Below, piece after piece: positions 9,651 to 20,251 of a stretch of DNA of 64,000 nucleotides. The stretch lies in contig NC_088203.1 of assembly GCF_037126465.1 (NCBI RefSeq), forward strand, positions 52,117,581 to 52,181,580. The letters are read 5' to 3'. The DNA is from Ornithodoros turicata (lineage: Eukaryota > Arthropoda > Arachnida > Ixodida > Argasidae). The stretch's first letter is position 1. Every line of letters begins with the position of its first letter. The notes under the pieces are model-generated. The model did no database searches, was not told the origin of the DNA, and saw only the letters and a program-made list of their open reading frames with translations. Position numbers and translations under genes: made by a program.

Positions 9651-11740
9651 TGACGTTCACGTGTCGTGACTGTTACTTGTGCGAACGGGGGTGAAGGGCA
9701 AATATGTATTGGAGTGCACCGAGCGAACATAAACGCTTCGCGTTTCGTGTCTGGTGTGGGCGTATGGGCCTGACACCGCAGATGCCTGGCGGACTTCCCC
9801 CCCCCCCTCCTCGTTGTGTATCGGCGGTCGCAGGGAGGGAAAGTGTTTGGAACGCGTTACTCTCTCGCGTAGTGGGGCGCGGAGGGTAATGTCATGTAGC
9901 CGGAGGCAACTGTATGTTGCGAATGTGAGCGGTAGATGAGATCGAGATGCGATTTTGCGTTCTGCGGTCGCGCGGTGTCCACGTTGCGGTTGTTATGTTT
10001 GACTCATTTGCTCGCCTACAGCTATAATGTGCGTATATATGTATATTGGATAGGTTTGGATTTGAGCCTTCGCCTTCCGTCGCGTACGCGCGTTTTACTA
10101 GGCGACAGTAGATTGCTGTCCTGCTGACGAAGTGTGTTTTATTAGGCTTATTTTGTGTCTTCTTAGATTGCTTATTTTTCCTGTGTGTGATTGGGATCCA
10201 AATAGGACAAGATCAGGCTGGCATTGTTTTTGTGGACGTCTTTTATTTTAAATGTAATACACAGAGGTCACTATAGGTCTCTTATTTATCTGAGGTGCAT
10301 AGGTCATGTTTTGGGGAATTATGTGTTCCGCATGCATGTAGCATCCATCGGACACAAGTGTTCCATTAGAGCACGCAGCTGCTATTTCTTAGATATTCAT
10401 CACCAATAAAGTACATTTCAGCAGAGGTGGGGAAGTTAATTACCACCCTAAAGTTGCTAGTTACGAGATACGTCATCAAGCTAATTATGTACTGAAGTTA
10501 CAACCTTCAAGTTCTCAAACTGAAATTAAGTGAGAAATGAAAGTTCTTGCTACCATGCCGAAATTAAGTTGGGAGCGGAGTTCCGAATATACCTTGTCAA
10601 TTGGGCACAAAGTGAGAATGGAATTCCAAGTTCTGCGGAGTTCCAATTTTCCGCGCACATTTCATAGAACCTTGCCAGTGGCCTTATCACCTTCCCCGTT
10701 AAAAAATGCACTCCACGAACTCCAAACGAACGCTCTGCTGCGAACTAACTCAGAAGCACGTCGGAATTGCGGTAGCGTACATCCAGTATATCGCGCTGCA
10801 GCAAGGCGCTGCAGACAGGCTGCTGGCGCCGCGCACGTGCAAGAGGCAGGGTCACTGTCGTCGGATTTTTCAGCAGCAAAATAAAAAGAAAGGAGCCTGC
10901 GTTGCGCGTTCTGCCCGCTTGGACATGAAGCGAAATAGAGATTTCTAACTTTGCTCATGATACTTTTGCGGAGTTACCTCAAAAAGTGACTAACACTACA
11001 GTCAAGTGATTATGATGAGAGGTTGTTTCAAACATCAAATAAAAACAGGTAAGAGTGGAAATTGTTGTAAACTGTGTTGACACATATTTATTCACAGATT
11101 GTGAGAGAGGAAAAGAAACTGTTTCACGGACTGTAAGTTGGTGGCCTTCCGGGCTCCTTGCAGTCTTCACTTCAATTTGCGCCTCACATTCTGTATGTAT
11201 TACATGTGTCCAAATGCTTCAGTCGTTAAGAATTCACTTAGTGTTCGTCCGTATATACCCTCGGAGGAAAAAGAATACAATGGGTTACACTTTTCCGAGG
11301 ACAGATTCTCAGTTTTTGTGTCAGTGATTTATCCAGACCCTCCTACATCCCAGTGACACCCGCACCCGAAAGAAAAAGTTTGGCGACACCCCTGCAAAAA
11401 AGGGGGCTTGCTGTTTCAGCTGTAATGACATGTCGGTAATTATGCGTGTAAAGCTGTTATCCCGTAGCTGTAATAATGACCACGCCCCCGCTTAGGATTC
11501 CGGATAAACCACTGCAGTGGTGTATTGCATGAGAGAATTAGAGTAAAAACATATGTCCAGCGAAAGTAATCACAGGTCGCTGAATTCGCTCATGACGGCT
11601 ATTTCCAGTGTCAGTAAGCATCATGTCACAAGAACTCATGTAATACTCATGTAATCAGTGGCAGGCCACGATGTATTCCGATGCCGAAGCTAATACCCCC
11701 GCGTCACGAGTGAAAAATGGCACGGCGGAAAAGCTAGACG
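9651..11740. other. No coding gene recognised; one MITE-like segment
   Basis: I found no protein with recognisable motifs. A segment beginning about 10424 (cagcagaggtggggaagtta, with agttac/aagtt motifs to about 10550) resembles the 5' end of the hAT-type MITE at 57458-58258. Its right end is not clear. A short C-run lies at 9797. Confidence 0.4.
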
Positions 11741-11742
11741 TA

Positions 11743-11862
11743 CGAAGCCACATGAACGTGCAATGTACCGGCAGACACGGCGGTCGTACGAAGTCACATG
11801 AACGTTCAATGTGCCGGCAGGCAAGGATGTCGTACGAAGCCACATCAACCTGGAATGTGCTA
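11743..11862 (+). repeat. Three tandem copies of a unit of about 47 bp
   Basis: Units start gtacgaagccacatgaacgt, gtacgaagtcacatgaacgt and gtacgaagccacatcaacct, each continuing through caatgt and ccggcag versions. Confidence 0.75.
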
Positions 11863-12530
11863 TGCGCTCACTTAGCTGTCAACAACGGGCGCAACATTGT
11901 GCAACAAGCCTACCGTGTAAGCAACATACCTCCTGCCGCCGTTCACATGCGACAGCGGAGGTCAAACGTTGCATCCCTCCCTTTCCTCCTTTCTTGGTGC
12001 ACCCTGCTTCCAAGCCCAACCCAGAGCAAGGCGACCGCACCCTCCAAACAGCATACCCCTCCTCCACTTACGCTCTCGCCGCCACTACCAGGAACTCCAC
12101 GCTGACAGGGGCGAGGGAGACGCCTACGTCGTAGTCCTCCAGCAGCGGGCAGCCGGGCACACCAACGTAGGCCTTCGTTGGTATTCAACTTTAAAACCCC
12201 ATCAGCGGTCACCCTAAGCCACATGAACGCGCAGTGTGCTTTGCGCTCACTTATCTGTCAACAACAGGCGCAACATTGTGCAACACATGCGACAGCGGAG
12301 GTCAAACGTGGCATCCCTCCCTTTCCTCCTTCATTGGTAAACTTCCAAGTCCAACCGAGTGCAGGCTGACCGCACCCTCCAAACAGCATACCCCTCCTGC
12401 GCTTACGCTTTTGCCGCCACTACCAGGAAACCCACGCAAACACCGGCGAGCAGGGCGCTAGCGTCATAATCTTGCAGCCGGGCACAACCCACGTAGGCCT
12501 TTGTTGGAGTTCAACTTCAAAACCCCGTCA
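11850..12530 (+). repeat. Large direct duplication, two units of about 310-350 bp
   Basis: tgcgctcacttagctgtcaa at 11865 recurs as tgcgctcacttatctgtcaa at 12241. The following blocks also recur in the same order: acatgcgacagcggaggtca, catccctccctttcctcct, caccctccaaacagcatacc, and ttggagttcaacttcaaaac versus ttggtattcaactttaaaac. Confidence 0.8.
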
Positions 12531-12915
12531 CCGACTTCAGGACCCCTCACAGGAATTCAGCTTCAGAACCCCATCACAAACTTCAACTGGAAAATCCATC
12601 ACCGACTTCAGAGCCCATCATAGGAATTCAACTTCAAAACCGCGATGGGATCTGAAGTTGAATTCTGATGATGGGCTCTGAAGTCGGTGATGGTTTCTGA
12701 AGTTGGGGGGGAAGTCGATGATGGGTTCTGAAGTTGAAGTTGAATGATGTGATGTGATGTGATGTGATGGGTTCTGAAGTTGAATGATGGGTTATGAAGT
12801 GATGAATTCTGAAGTTGAAGTTGAGTTACGGGCTCGTGATGTGATGGTTTATGACGGTGATGTGATGTGATGGGCTTTGCAGAAAATTGACCATGATGTG
12901 ATGTTGAATGAATTC
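12495..12915 (+). repeat. Minisatellite with units in both orientations
   Basis: From 12505 to about 12645 the units read ttcaacttcaaaacccc and accgacttcag. From about 12648 the inverse (gatgggatctgaagttgaat, gaagtcggtgatgg) takes over, ending in gatgtgatgtgatgtgatgg. The turn-over point at about 12645 makes the array palindromic. Confidence 0.8.
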
Positions 12916-13405
12916 TTAGGAAAATGCCGACCTATGCTCCGGATATCAATGCTCTTTGTGCAAAGCAGGTATCGACCACTGCTCGTGAAGAAGTAGGCTT
13001 CTTTAACATTCCATTGACCCTATGCCTGTTGCAAATTTCCACAAGGCATTTAATTCCCAATGGCATGTCGCATTACAGCAGAAATTCTATGTTGTGCACA
13101 GTTAAAGGGATGGTCTCGTACAGATCGAGCGATTCCGAAACTTAGCTAAAATTATATTCACGAGTGCTACAGAAACACAGTCGCGAAAGTTCCATACAGA
13201 ACAACGAAGTGGTTTTTGAGAAATTGACAGAAATATGCCGTGACAGCAGACGACGGAAGTTGCAGCTGGATTCAACTCCCTGTCATGCAACGTCACATGT
13301 GACGTGGTTGTGGGATTTATGGTGGGAGGTGGTGAGCACGATGCACAATACAGTCGAACAGCTGTATGCGCTTCGCGCTTGGAAGTTGTCACGTGCGACG
13401 TCGTA

Positions 13406-13587
13406 ATGTCTGACAGCAAATATAGTGATAGTGGCGGGTCCCTGTCACTAAGCGGTGGAGATGAGCTCATCGACACCGACCGATTCAATTACGGGGACGT
13501 CGATGATCCTTTCGCTGCTGACCCTTTGGCACAACAATGTGGTCAGCCAGTGGAAGTAGTGGATGATTCGGAACCGATTGACTTTGG
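13406..13587 (+). CDS. Possible acidic first exon, unknown protein
   Basis: ATG at 13406 gives MSDSKYSDSGGSLSLSGGDE, an acidic S/D-rich stretch of about 60 residues ending EPIDFG, followed at once by a good splice donor (GG|GTAAGA at 13588). The frame has no domain I recognise. Acidic N-termini of this kind are common in first exons of transposon-encoded proteins, but downstream exons were not found before the tandem repeat at 13921. It could be chance. The upstream 12920-13405 holds nothing recognisable. Confidence 0.25.
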
Positions 13588-13920
13588 GTAAGACTCATCC
13601 ATAAAAGCACACTTTTTTGCGTATATATGATCCGCCTGATTGTGACACCATTCTAAATTGTACAAACATTGTAGGTGTGTGTGTATAGCCACTGCTCGCC
13701 GCAGGTATAGCAGGCTCGCTGTATATATATATATGCTGCATGACTGTAGACAGGGTAGCAGCTGTTGCTGTTGATGCCGGTGTACGCTGCATCACCCACC
13801 ATGTGCTGTTTTCTGATTTTTGCACATGTCGGGAACTGTTGATCGTTAATGGCGCTCCGTATCGGCGACACAGCCGTGAGCTACGGCCACTGGATCTGAA
13901 TGATAACAGGTGTTGCGCTT

Positions 13921-14439
13921 TATTGACATGTCGTCAGTCTTATTTTTGCTCATGTTGCACCGGTGTGTTCATGAGCCCAAACTGGCTCAGATTTTGATTC
14001 AATATTGGGGTGCACACTAAGATGTCCAGCATGTTGAATGTTAAAGATGTGGAAATGTTTAAAAATTTCAAAAATATCAAAAATACCTAGATGTGCATGA
14101 CAAATGTGCAAGATGGAACAGCGGTTTGCAACTTGTTGACGTGTCATCTGACTTCTTGTTGCTCATGTTACACCGTTGTGTTCATGAGCCCATACTGGTC
14201 CACATTTTGATTCGACATCAGGGGTTGCACACTGACATGTCCAGCACATTGAATATAAAAGATGTGTTAATGTTTAAAAAATTTCAAAAATACCTAGATG
14301 TGCATGACAAATTTGTAAGATTGAACAGCGGTTTGCGGCTTGTTGACATGTCGTCAGTCTTATTTTTGCTCATGTTGCACCGGTGTGTTCATGAGCCCAT
14401 GCTATGGCTCAGATTTTGATTCAATATCAGGTTGCACGC
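13921..14439 (+). repeat. Tandem repeat of about 210 bp, 2.5 copies
   Basis: Three occurrences of gttgac(a/g)tgtc at about 13923, 14136 and 14343 give periods near 213 and 207. Shared blocks include tgttcatgagccca, attttgattc and tacctagatgtgcatgacaa. The third copy is cut by the LTR starting at 14440, at the tgcac(a/g)c position of the unit. Confidence 0.85.
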
Positions 14440-14566
14440 TGTATCGCGATACACTGCACAGACAGCGTGTCAGCACGAGAAAGAGGGCTGCTCATAGCTT
14501 TATTCAGCTCTTTTAAGCACAAGTGGGCGGGGCTGCCTACCAAGGTTATCAGGCGAACCCGATACA
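14440..14566 (-). repeat. 3' LTR of gypsy 1 (127 bp)
   Basis: On the minus strand it runs TGTATCGGG to CGCGATACA, with matching TGTATCG/CGATACA ends. It contains an AATAAA-type signal (gctgaataaagctatg). An A/G-rich polypurine tract (aaaaaaaaagggaga) precedes it. Confidence 0.85.
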
Positions 14567-14762
14567 TCTCCCTTTTTTTTTTCATAGCAACATTTAAACA
14601 GTATCAACAACAGTATTAAGAACAGTCACGAGTCAAACAGTATCAAAATGCAAACTCAAATTACATAACCAACAATAAAGCATTACTCTCTACAAGAAGA
14701 AAAAAAATAAGCGGCACGCTTTAACTATACATTAGTCGATCTGGCGGCCTTCGCTGCCTCGA

Positions 14763-17700
14763 TTATCTTCTCAATTGAGGCCCCATGACTGGTGGTACCT
14801 GGCTGTTGTCCTCGGCTGGACCTTTTGATGTTGGACCTGGCTCGGCTTGAGGTGTTGCTGCTTCCGTGGTCTTGTTTGCGGTGCTGTAGTCCGGAGCTAC
14901 CGTAGGAAGAGTGAATACATCCGGAGTTCGAAGAAGGTGCTGGCGATTCCGTCGTACCTCTCTCCCGTCTTCAGTGAGAACCCGGTAGGACCTTGGCGCC
15001 AACTGGTCCTGTACTCTTGCTTTAACGTCCCGGGAACCTGATCGCTGCAACCGCACAGTGTCCCCTTGCGAGAGTGGAGGCAACAGAGTGCCCCTGTGGA
15101 TGTTCTGCTTACGCTTCCACACGTGCACTGCATCGTCAGCGGTGAAGTCCGGAAGGCGTGATCGGATCCTACTTCCCATCAAAATTTCACTCGGGGAGCG
15201 TCCATCTTCTAAAGGAGAAGACCTATAGTTCAAGAGCCCTAAGAAGAAGCTTTCATTAGCACCGGCAGCCTTCTTTAGGATTCTCTTCACTATCTGTACG
15301 CCCTTCTCTGCTAGACCATTCGACCTAGGAAACATAGGACTAGAAGTAATATGAAAAAAGTCAGTTTCTCGCGAAACGCTTAAATTCACGGCAAGAAAAT
15401 TGCGGTCCGTTGTCTGAATACACTTCTACTAGTATGCCATGTCGGGCAAAATTAGCACTGAGAGCACTGATCACAGCACGCGCACTGATATCACATAATT
15501 GTCCCACCTCTGGGTAGTTGGAACACGCGTCGAACACAACCAGATAGTCCTTCCCCGCATAGTGGCAAAGATCTACACCAACACGATACCACGGTTGACT
15601 TGGCGTTGTTCGCATACATAGTGGTTCCTCTGGATGTCGAAATGCAAAACGTCTACACACTTGCTAATCATATCTTTCACTTCACTCGACATGCCTAGCC
15701 AGAACATTAGAGCGCGAGCGTTCGCTAAAGACTTGTTAATTCCGAGGTGACCGTCATGTAGGCGCAACAGCATTTCCTTGCGAAGTGCTTTCGGGATAAT
15801 AACTCAGGATCCTTAAAGGAGAATCCTGTTTACAACAAAAAGTTCAAATTCATACGGCCTGTACGGGCCTGTCACCTCTCCGTTACTTGTCAGAGTCTGC
15901 TGAAGTTCAGACAAAACACACATCTTTTGCTGTTTCCTCTGCTAAACGGCGGTATGTGTCCTTGCTCACCAAGGCCGATAACGTAGATACTGCGTGAACT
16001 TCTACGTCATCTTCGTTAAAAATAGAAGATTCGTTCTCCTGCGGTGCCCTGGACAATGTGTCTGCAAGAACTAACTCTTTTCCTGGGACATACTTCAGTT
16101 CATAGTCATATCTCATGAGTCTAATGAAAAAACGTTGTAATCTCGGTGGAATGTCTCCTATGTTTTTCTTTGCGATGGCCAATAATGGCTTATGGTCGGT
16201 TTCAATAATTATCTTTTGGCCGTAAATGAAATCATGGAACCTCTCACAGCCATAGACGGTTCCCAAAGATTCCTTTTTGATTTGGGAATATCGAGTCTCC
16301 GGATCAGTCAAAACCCGCGAAGCGTACGCCACAGGGCGCCATTCTTTACCGTGTTTCCGGAGTAGTGCTGCTCCCAGACCATATTGCGACGCATCTGTGC
16401 AGAGCTTTGCTTCCAACCTTGAGTCATAAAATGCCAGGACCGGTGCTGCTGCCGAGGCTTCCTTGAGACAGTGCCACTCCTTGTCATGAATGGACATCCA
16501 CTCGAACGCACCTTCGCCTTTGAGAAGATCCCGAAGAGCAGTTGTTTTCGTAGACAACCCGGGGATGTATTTGCTATATAGTACGTGGCAAGTCCGAGAA
16601 AACGTTGAGCCGCTTCTTTTGTCGTCGGCTGAGGCATCTGCAAGAGTCCATCAACCATTTTTGGATTAGGTTGCACGCCATGCTTTGAGATCTTATCCCC
16701 TAAGAACGTAATCTCTTGCACTCCAAAGACGCACTTTTCTGTGTTCAGTGTCAGTCTTTCCCGTTGCGCAGCCTCTAGCGCGTTCCGTAAGCGTACATCA
16801 TGTTCTTCTCGTGTCGCACCCCAGATAAGGACGTCATCAATGTAAACTCTCACTCCGGGAAGTCCATCGAAGATTTGAGCCATTGCTTTTTGAAATACTT
16901 CGGGCGCCGAAGCTATGCCAAATGGAAGTCTTTTATAGCGGTACCGTCCGAACGGTGTTCCAAATGTACAGATGCGGAATCTGATGGAAGCCCGACTGGG
17001 CGTCCAGTCTGGAGAGAAAAGTTACATCAGCTAACTCCGCTTCAATTTCTTCCCTTGGTGGCAATGTAAAATGTTCCCTTTTGAGGCTTTCGTTGACATG
17101 CCTTGGATTCATGCAAACACGTAATTTCCCGTTCTTTTTCCTGACAAGTACTAGCGGACTTACCCGGTCAGACGGTTCGTCCACTTTTGTTATAATCCCC
17201 GCGGATTCCATCCGTTCCAGCTCTTGCTTCAGAGAATCTTTCAGCATGTATGGCACTCGCCTAGCTGCTTGAACAACGGGGGTTGAGTCTTCCTTCAAGA
17301 CCATTCTGTACTTTTCTTTATGCAGCCGATACCCTCGAAGAGTTGAGAGAATTCAGCCGCGACTGGGTGATCGCATATTTTCTTGCTTGTCACCATTTCC
17401 ACGTCATTTACGAGGCCAAACTGTTTGGATGCTTTGAGCCCCAAGATAACGCGACGAGTTTTCTTCACCATGAAGTATTGCAGAACGGCTTCTTTCTCGT
17501 TTATCTTGTTGCGCAGTTTTGCCGTGCCTACGTGAGCAATAGTCCCTCCGCTGTAGTTACGGAGAATCGTTGCAGTGGGTTCTGTATCAGCACTACCTGC
17601 TATCTTCCGGAACAGTGACAAGGGCAAAAGATTAGCCTGCGAACCCGTATCGACCTTCGTTCTTATCTCCTTGCCGGCAACGGATGCTGTTATCATCCAG

Positions 17701-18044
17701 TCTTCCCTACCGCTGCCGTTTACTTCCAAAATTTGGAAGTAGTCATTAACGTTATCTTCGGCTTTTTCAATGCAGACACCGTCCGACATTTTCATATTGC
17801 AACACGCAGCAAAGTGATTCTTTTTCTGACATTTCCGACATATCTTGCTGAACCCGGGACACTTTTTTGGCTCGTGTCGTCTGTTACATTTGTTGCACAT
17901 TCGGCCAAATTTCCGCGACTTTTGTTGCAGTACTGGCTCTACCACCTTCAACGGGCTGTCCCACACTCTCCTGTGCTCTTCTGTCAGCTCTGAGGCTTGG
18001 CACAATTGTACTGCGATTTCAAGCGTCAAGTTTTCTTCGCGCAA
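14763..18044 (-). pseudogene. gypsy 1 gag-pol, multiple frame breaks
   Basis: 18044-17295 holds a gag fragment with paired Cys clusters (CNKCNRRHEPKKC, CRKCQKKNHFAACC) and protease VDTGSQANLL. 17304-16933 is the RT start (VSPLVLVRKKNGKLRVC, LDAQSGFHQI). 16883-16308 has YIDD. 16557-15907 is RNase H (CTDASQYGLGAAL, ETDHKPLLAI). 15773-14763 is integrase: LRLHDGHLGI zinc region, GVDLCHYAGKDYLVVFDACS with the first D, VEVYSDNGPQFS with the second D, and SNGLAEKGVQ with the E. A C-terminal tail with KARVQDQLAPRSYRVLTEDG follows. At least five frame changes separate these parts, so no polyprotein can be made. Confidence 0.88.
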
Positions 18045-18100
18045 AAGTCTTTCACGTAGATTTTGACAGCAACGCCGTAAACAATTTAGTCACGTATGGT

Positions 18101-18756
18101 AGGAATGCATCAACTGGTGGCAGCGGTGGATGCATTCCTTCCCCCGAAACGACGACACAGAGAGGTCCAGCAACTGGATTTTAGTAATACTTTATTTGCG
18201 TGTCTACTAAATGTAGCCTAGTTACTTTTACAAGAAACTTTTCCCAAACAGCGCTTCTAAGAAAAAAATAAAAAAATAAAAGCTGCGACTAAAACTTTGG
18301 ATACCATAAGTGACTTACAACACTCGCAGTCCGAGAAATGGACGTTTTCCTCTTCTGCCGGTGAGCAGAAGCCTTGAGCGAAGCTGTCATTCATCCAGCG
18401 GCGCATAATGTCCCGTAAGCAGTCCCGTAACCAATTCTTGGAAGGTATAACCCCTGGGAAGAAACCTTTGAAATAAGCATTTCAACGATTTGGCAGCAGT
18501 ACAAAGCAACCTGCAGGTCATACACAAGGGTACATTATAAAAGGTGCAAAAAGGGGGTAAACAAAATTTATGAACAGAAGTTAACCTCACATAATATGGT
18601 GCAATGCTTGTTTGGAATACAACATAAGTTTGTAAAATCATGCTACATATAATTCTAAGAATGTTTTCTTTAGCAGCTGCAGCTGAGCTAAACAGATACA
18701 GAACGATGTAATTCTTACAAAGTCAGTTCTGTTCTTTGGTTTTTGCAGGTCACTTT
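18101..18756. other. Unassigned spacer
   Basis: Contains a short hairpin (ggaatgcatc ... gatgcattcc, about 18101-18139). Nothing coding is recognised. Confidence 0.4.
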
Positions 18757-20243
18757 GGAGGCCATATTGCTGCTGAGCGCTATAAAGACGATGACATAAG
18801 AAAGGAACACAACACATGCGCTAACTTCCAACACTTTAATGAAACTTGTCGCATCAGCTGCTTAAAAGCTCTTGGCCACCTGCCGGTTCTTTCTACATTT
18901 ACACGTGTCGAGGTACGTCGGCTCTCTAACAGATAAAGCAATGGAAGGAACACTGACACAGGCCTGACCCAAATCCTTAATTGTTTGGACCTCTATAATC
19001 TCTCTAGCGGTTCTGTCTGGATTCCTTCCGATGAATACACACTGGGTTACCACAGGTTCACACCCGCACCCCCTACAGTGTTCCGCTAGCCACCCACCCC
19101 GGCAGTTCTTGAAGTTTAGCCAATGCTCCCGCAGTCGGTCGTTCACACAGCGCCCTGTTTGTCCTACGCATGACTTTCCGCACAAAAGTTGAATCTTGTA
19201 GACAACGTTCTGCCTGCATTCCACGTACGGATTCCTGTGTTTGTTTTTGCACCCCTTCGGTTCTTGATCTACGCTGTTGAGCAGCCGACAAAGTTTAATG
19301 AGGGCCGAGAACACAACTTGGACGTCGGCACGACCAGTCAATTGTTCTAGTTTATGAGATACTTTATGGATATAGGGAATAACTACGGTTCTTGCGGTTC
19401 TATCCTCCAACTCCGGATCCGATTGTCTCCGACTTAAAATCTTCCTGAGCAGGGACTCGGCAACCGTCGTGAGCAAGGTCGTTGGATACCCCGCCTTTTC
19501 CGGCCTCATTGTCTGTTGGTGTACTACGACTCATAGAATGGGGCATGATTTGTTGATTACATTCTGAAAACACGTATTAACTATACCCCTCTTCACCAAT
19601 TTCGGATGGGCTGACGAAAAAGGCAGGAGAGGTTTGTTACCTCTGCAGGTACATCCAACAGGCGCGTTCTTCGGTAAAGGTCAGACTTAGATCCAGGAAC
19701 TTAATGCTGCCATTGGTCATCCTCTCTTGGGTGGTTGGTTTCAAGCGGTCTTAAGGATTCCTGTATCGATGTTAGGACTGACTCCATAATCTGCTCAAGT
19801 AGCCTGGTGCCTCAGAACGACCAGATAGTCATCGACGTATCGGAATACGCGAACGACCTCATTCTGTTCTCGCCCTGCGATCTCCCTGTCTAGTCTTGCC
19901 AAGACAATGTCACAAAGTACCGGGGCCAAGCAAGACCCAATGCATATTCCTTGCTTCTGGATTAGATACTCCCCCTGCCAGTTAACATATGTCTAGTTGA
20001 GGTACACGGATAACAACTCCAAAAAACCGCACACCGAGACTCCCGTCGCATTCTGAAACGAATGTTTCCGAACTTCTCGATGGCCTCTCCAACACAATGG
20101 CTTACTAAGTCATGCGGCAATGAATAGTACAGATCCTTGATATCTACCGACAAAGCAGAGAACCCATCGCTCGGGTGTGATCTCAAGAATTCAATTACCT
20201 TCTCAGAACTTCTTATCAGAAAGGGGCCCTCTACTTCCAGCAT
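18757..20243 (-). mobile_element. Penelope-like element 1, 5'-truncated, minus strand
   Basis: Minus-strand order is RT fragment, then GIY-YIG endonuclease, then a short 3' region (18757-18860) whose sequence recurs inverted at about 21600-21710. Its 5' end abuts the second copy at about 20244-20252, giving a head-to-head pair. Confidence 0.85.
18862..20243 (-). pseudogene. Penelope-like RT plus GIY-YIG endonuclease, decayed
   Basis: 20243-19962 reads FLRSHPSDGFSALSVDIKDL and YYSLPHDLV, the Penelope RT motif with the SVDI-KDLY catalytic aspartate. 19950-19800 continues with a degraded segment including QKQGICIGSCLAP and VDDYLVVLRHQ (second catalytic pair). An open frame from the ATG at 19509 to 18862 carries the GIY-YIG nuclease: NVVYKIQLLCGKSCVGQTGR, CVNDRLREHW, LAEHCRGCGCEP, and DRTAREIIEVQTI with the conserved E. 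The C-x2-C-like VECRQNVVYKI start is typical of PLEs. PLE proteins reverse-transcribe RNA at a nick made by GIY-YIG. Frame breaks in the RT make this copy inactive. Confidence 0.85.
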
Positions 20244-20251
20244 ATTCGGCA

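Larger units (their letters stand above)
14440..18100 (-). mobile_element. Ty3/gypsy retrotransposon 1, 5'-truncated
   Basis: The 3' LTR is at the left. gag-pol reads leftward: zinc knuckles, protease, RT, RNase H, integrase. No second copy of the LTR occurs near 18100, so the 5' LTR and the start of gag are missing. The RT motif set (VCMNPRHVNESL, FLSRLDAQSGFHQI, VYIDDVLIWG) suggests a Mag/K02A2.6-like lineage; that is an inference from motifs. Confidence 0.85.

Noticed and set aside
13921..14419. Protein-coding repeat in the 210-bp tandem array
   Set aside because: Units differ by several bases in length that break the frame, and there is no motif.
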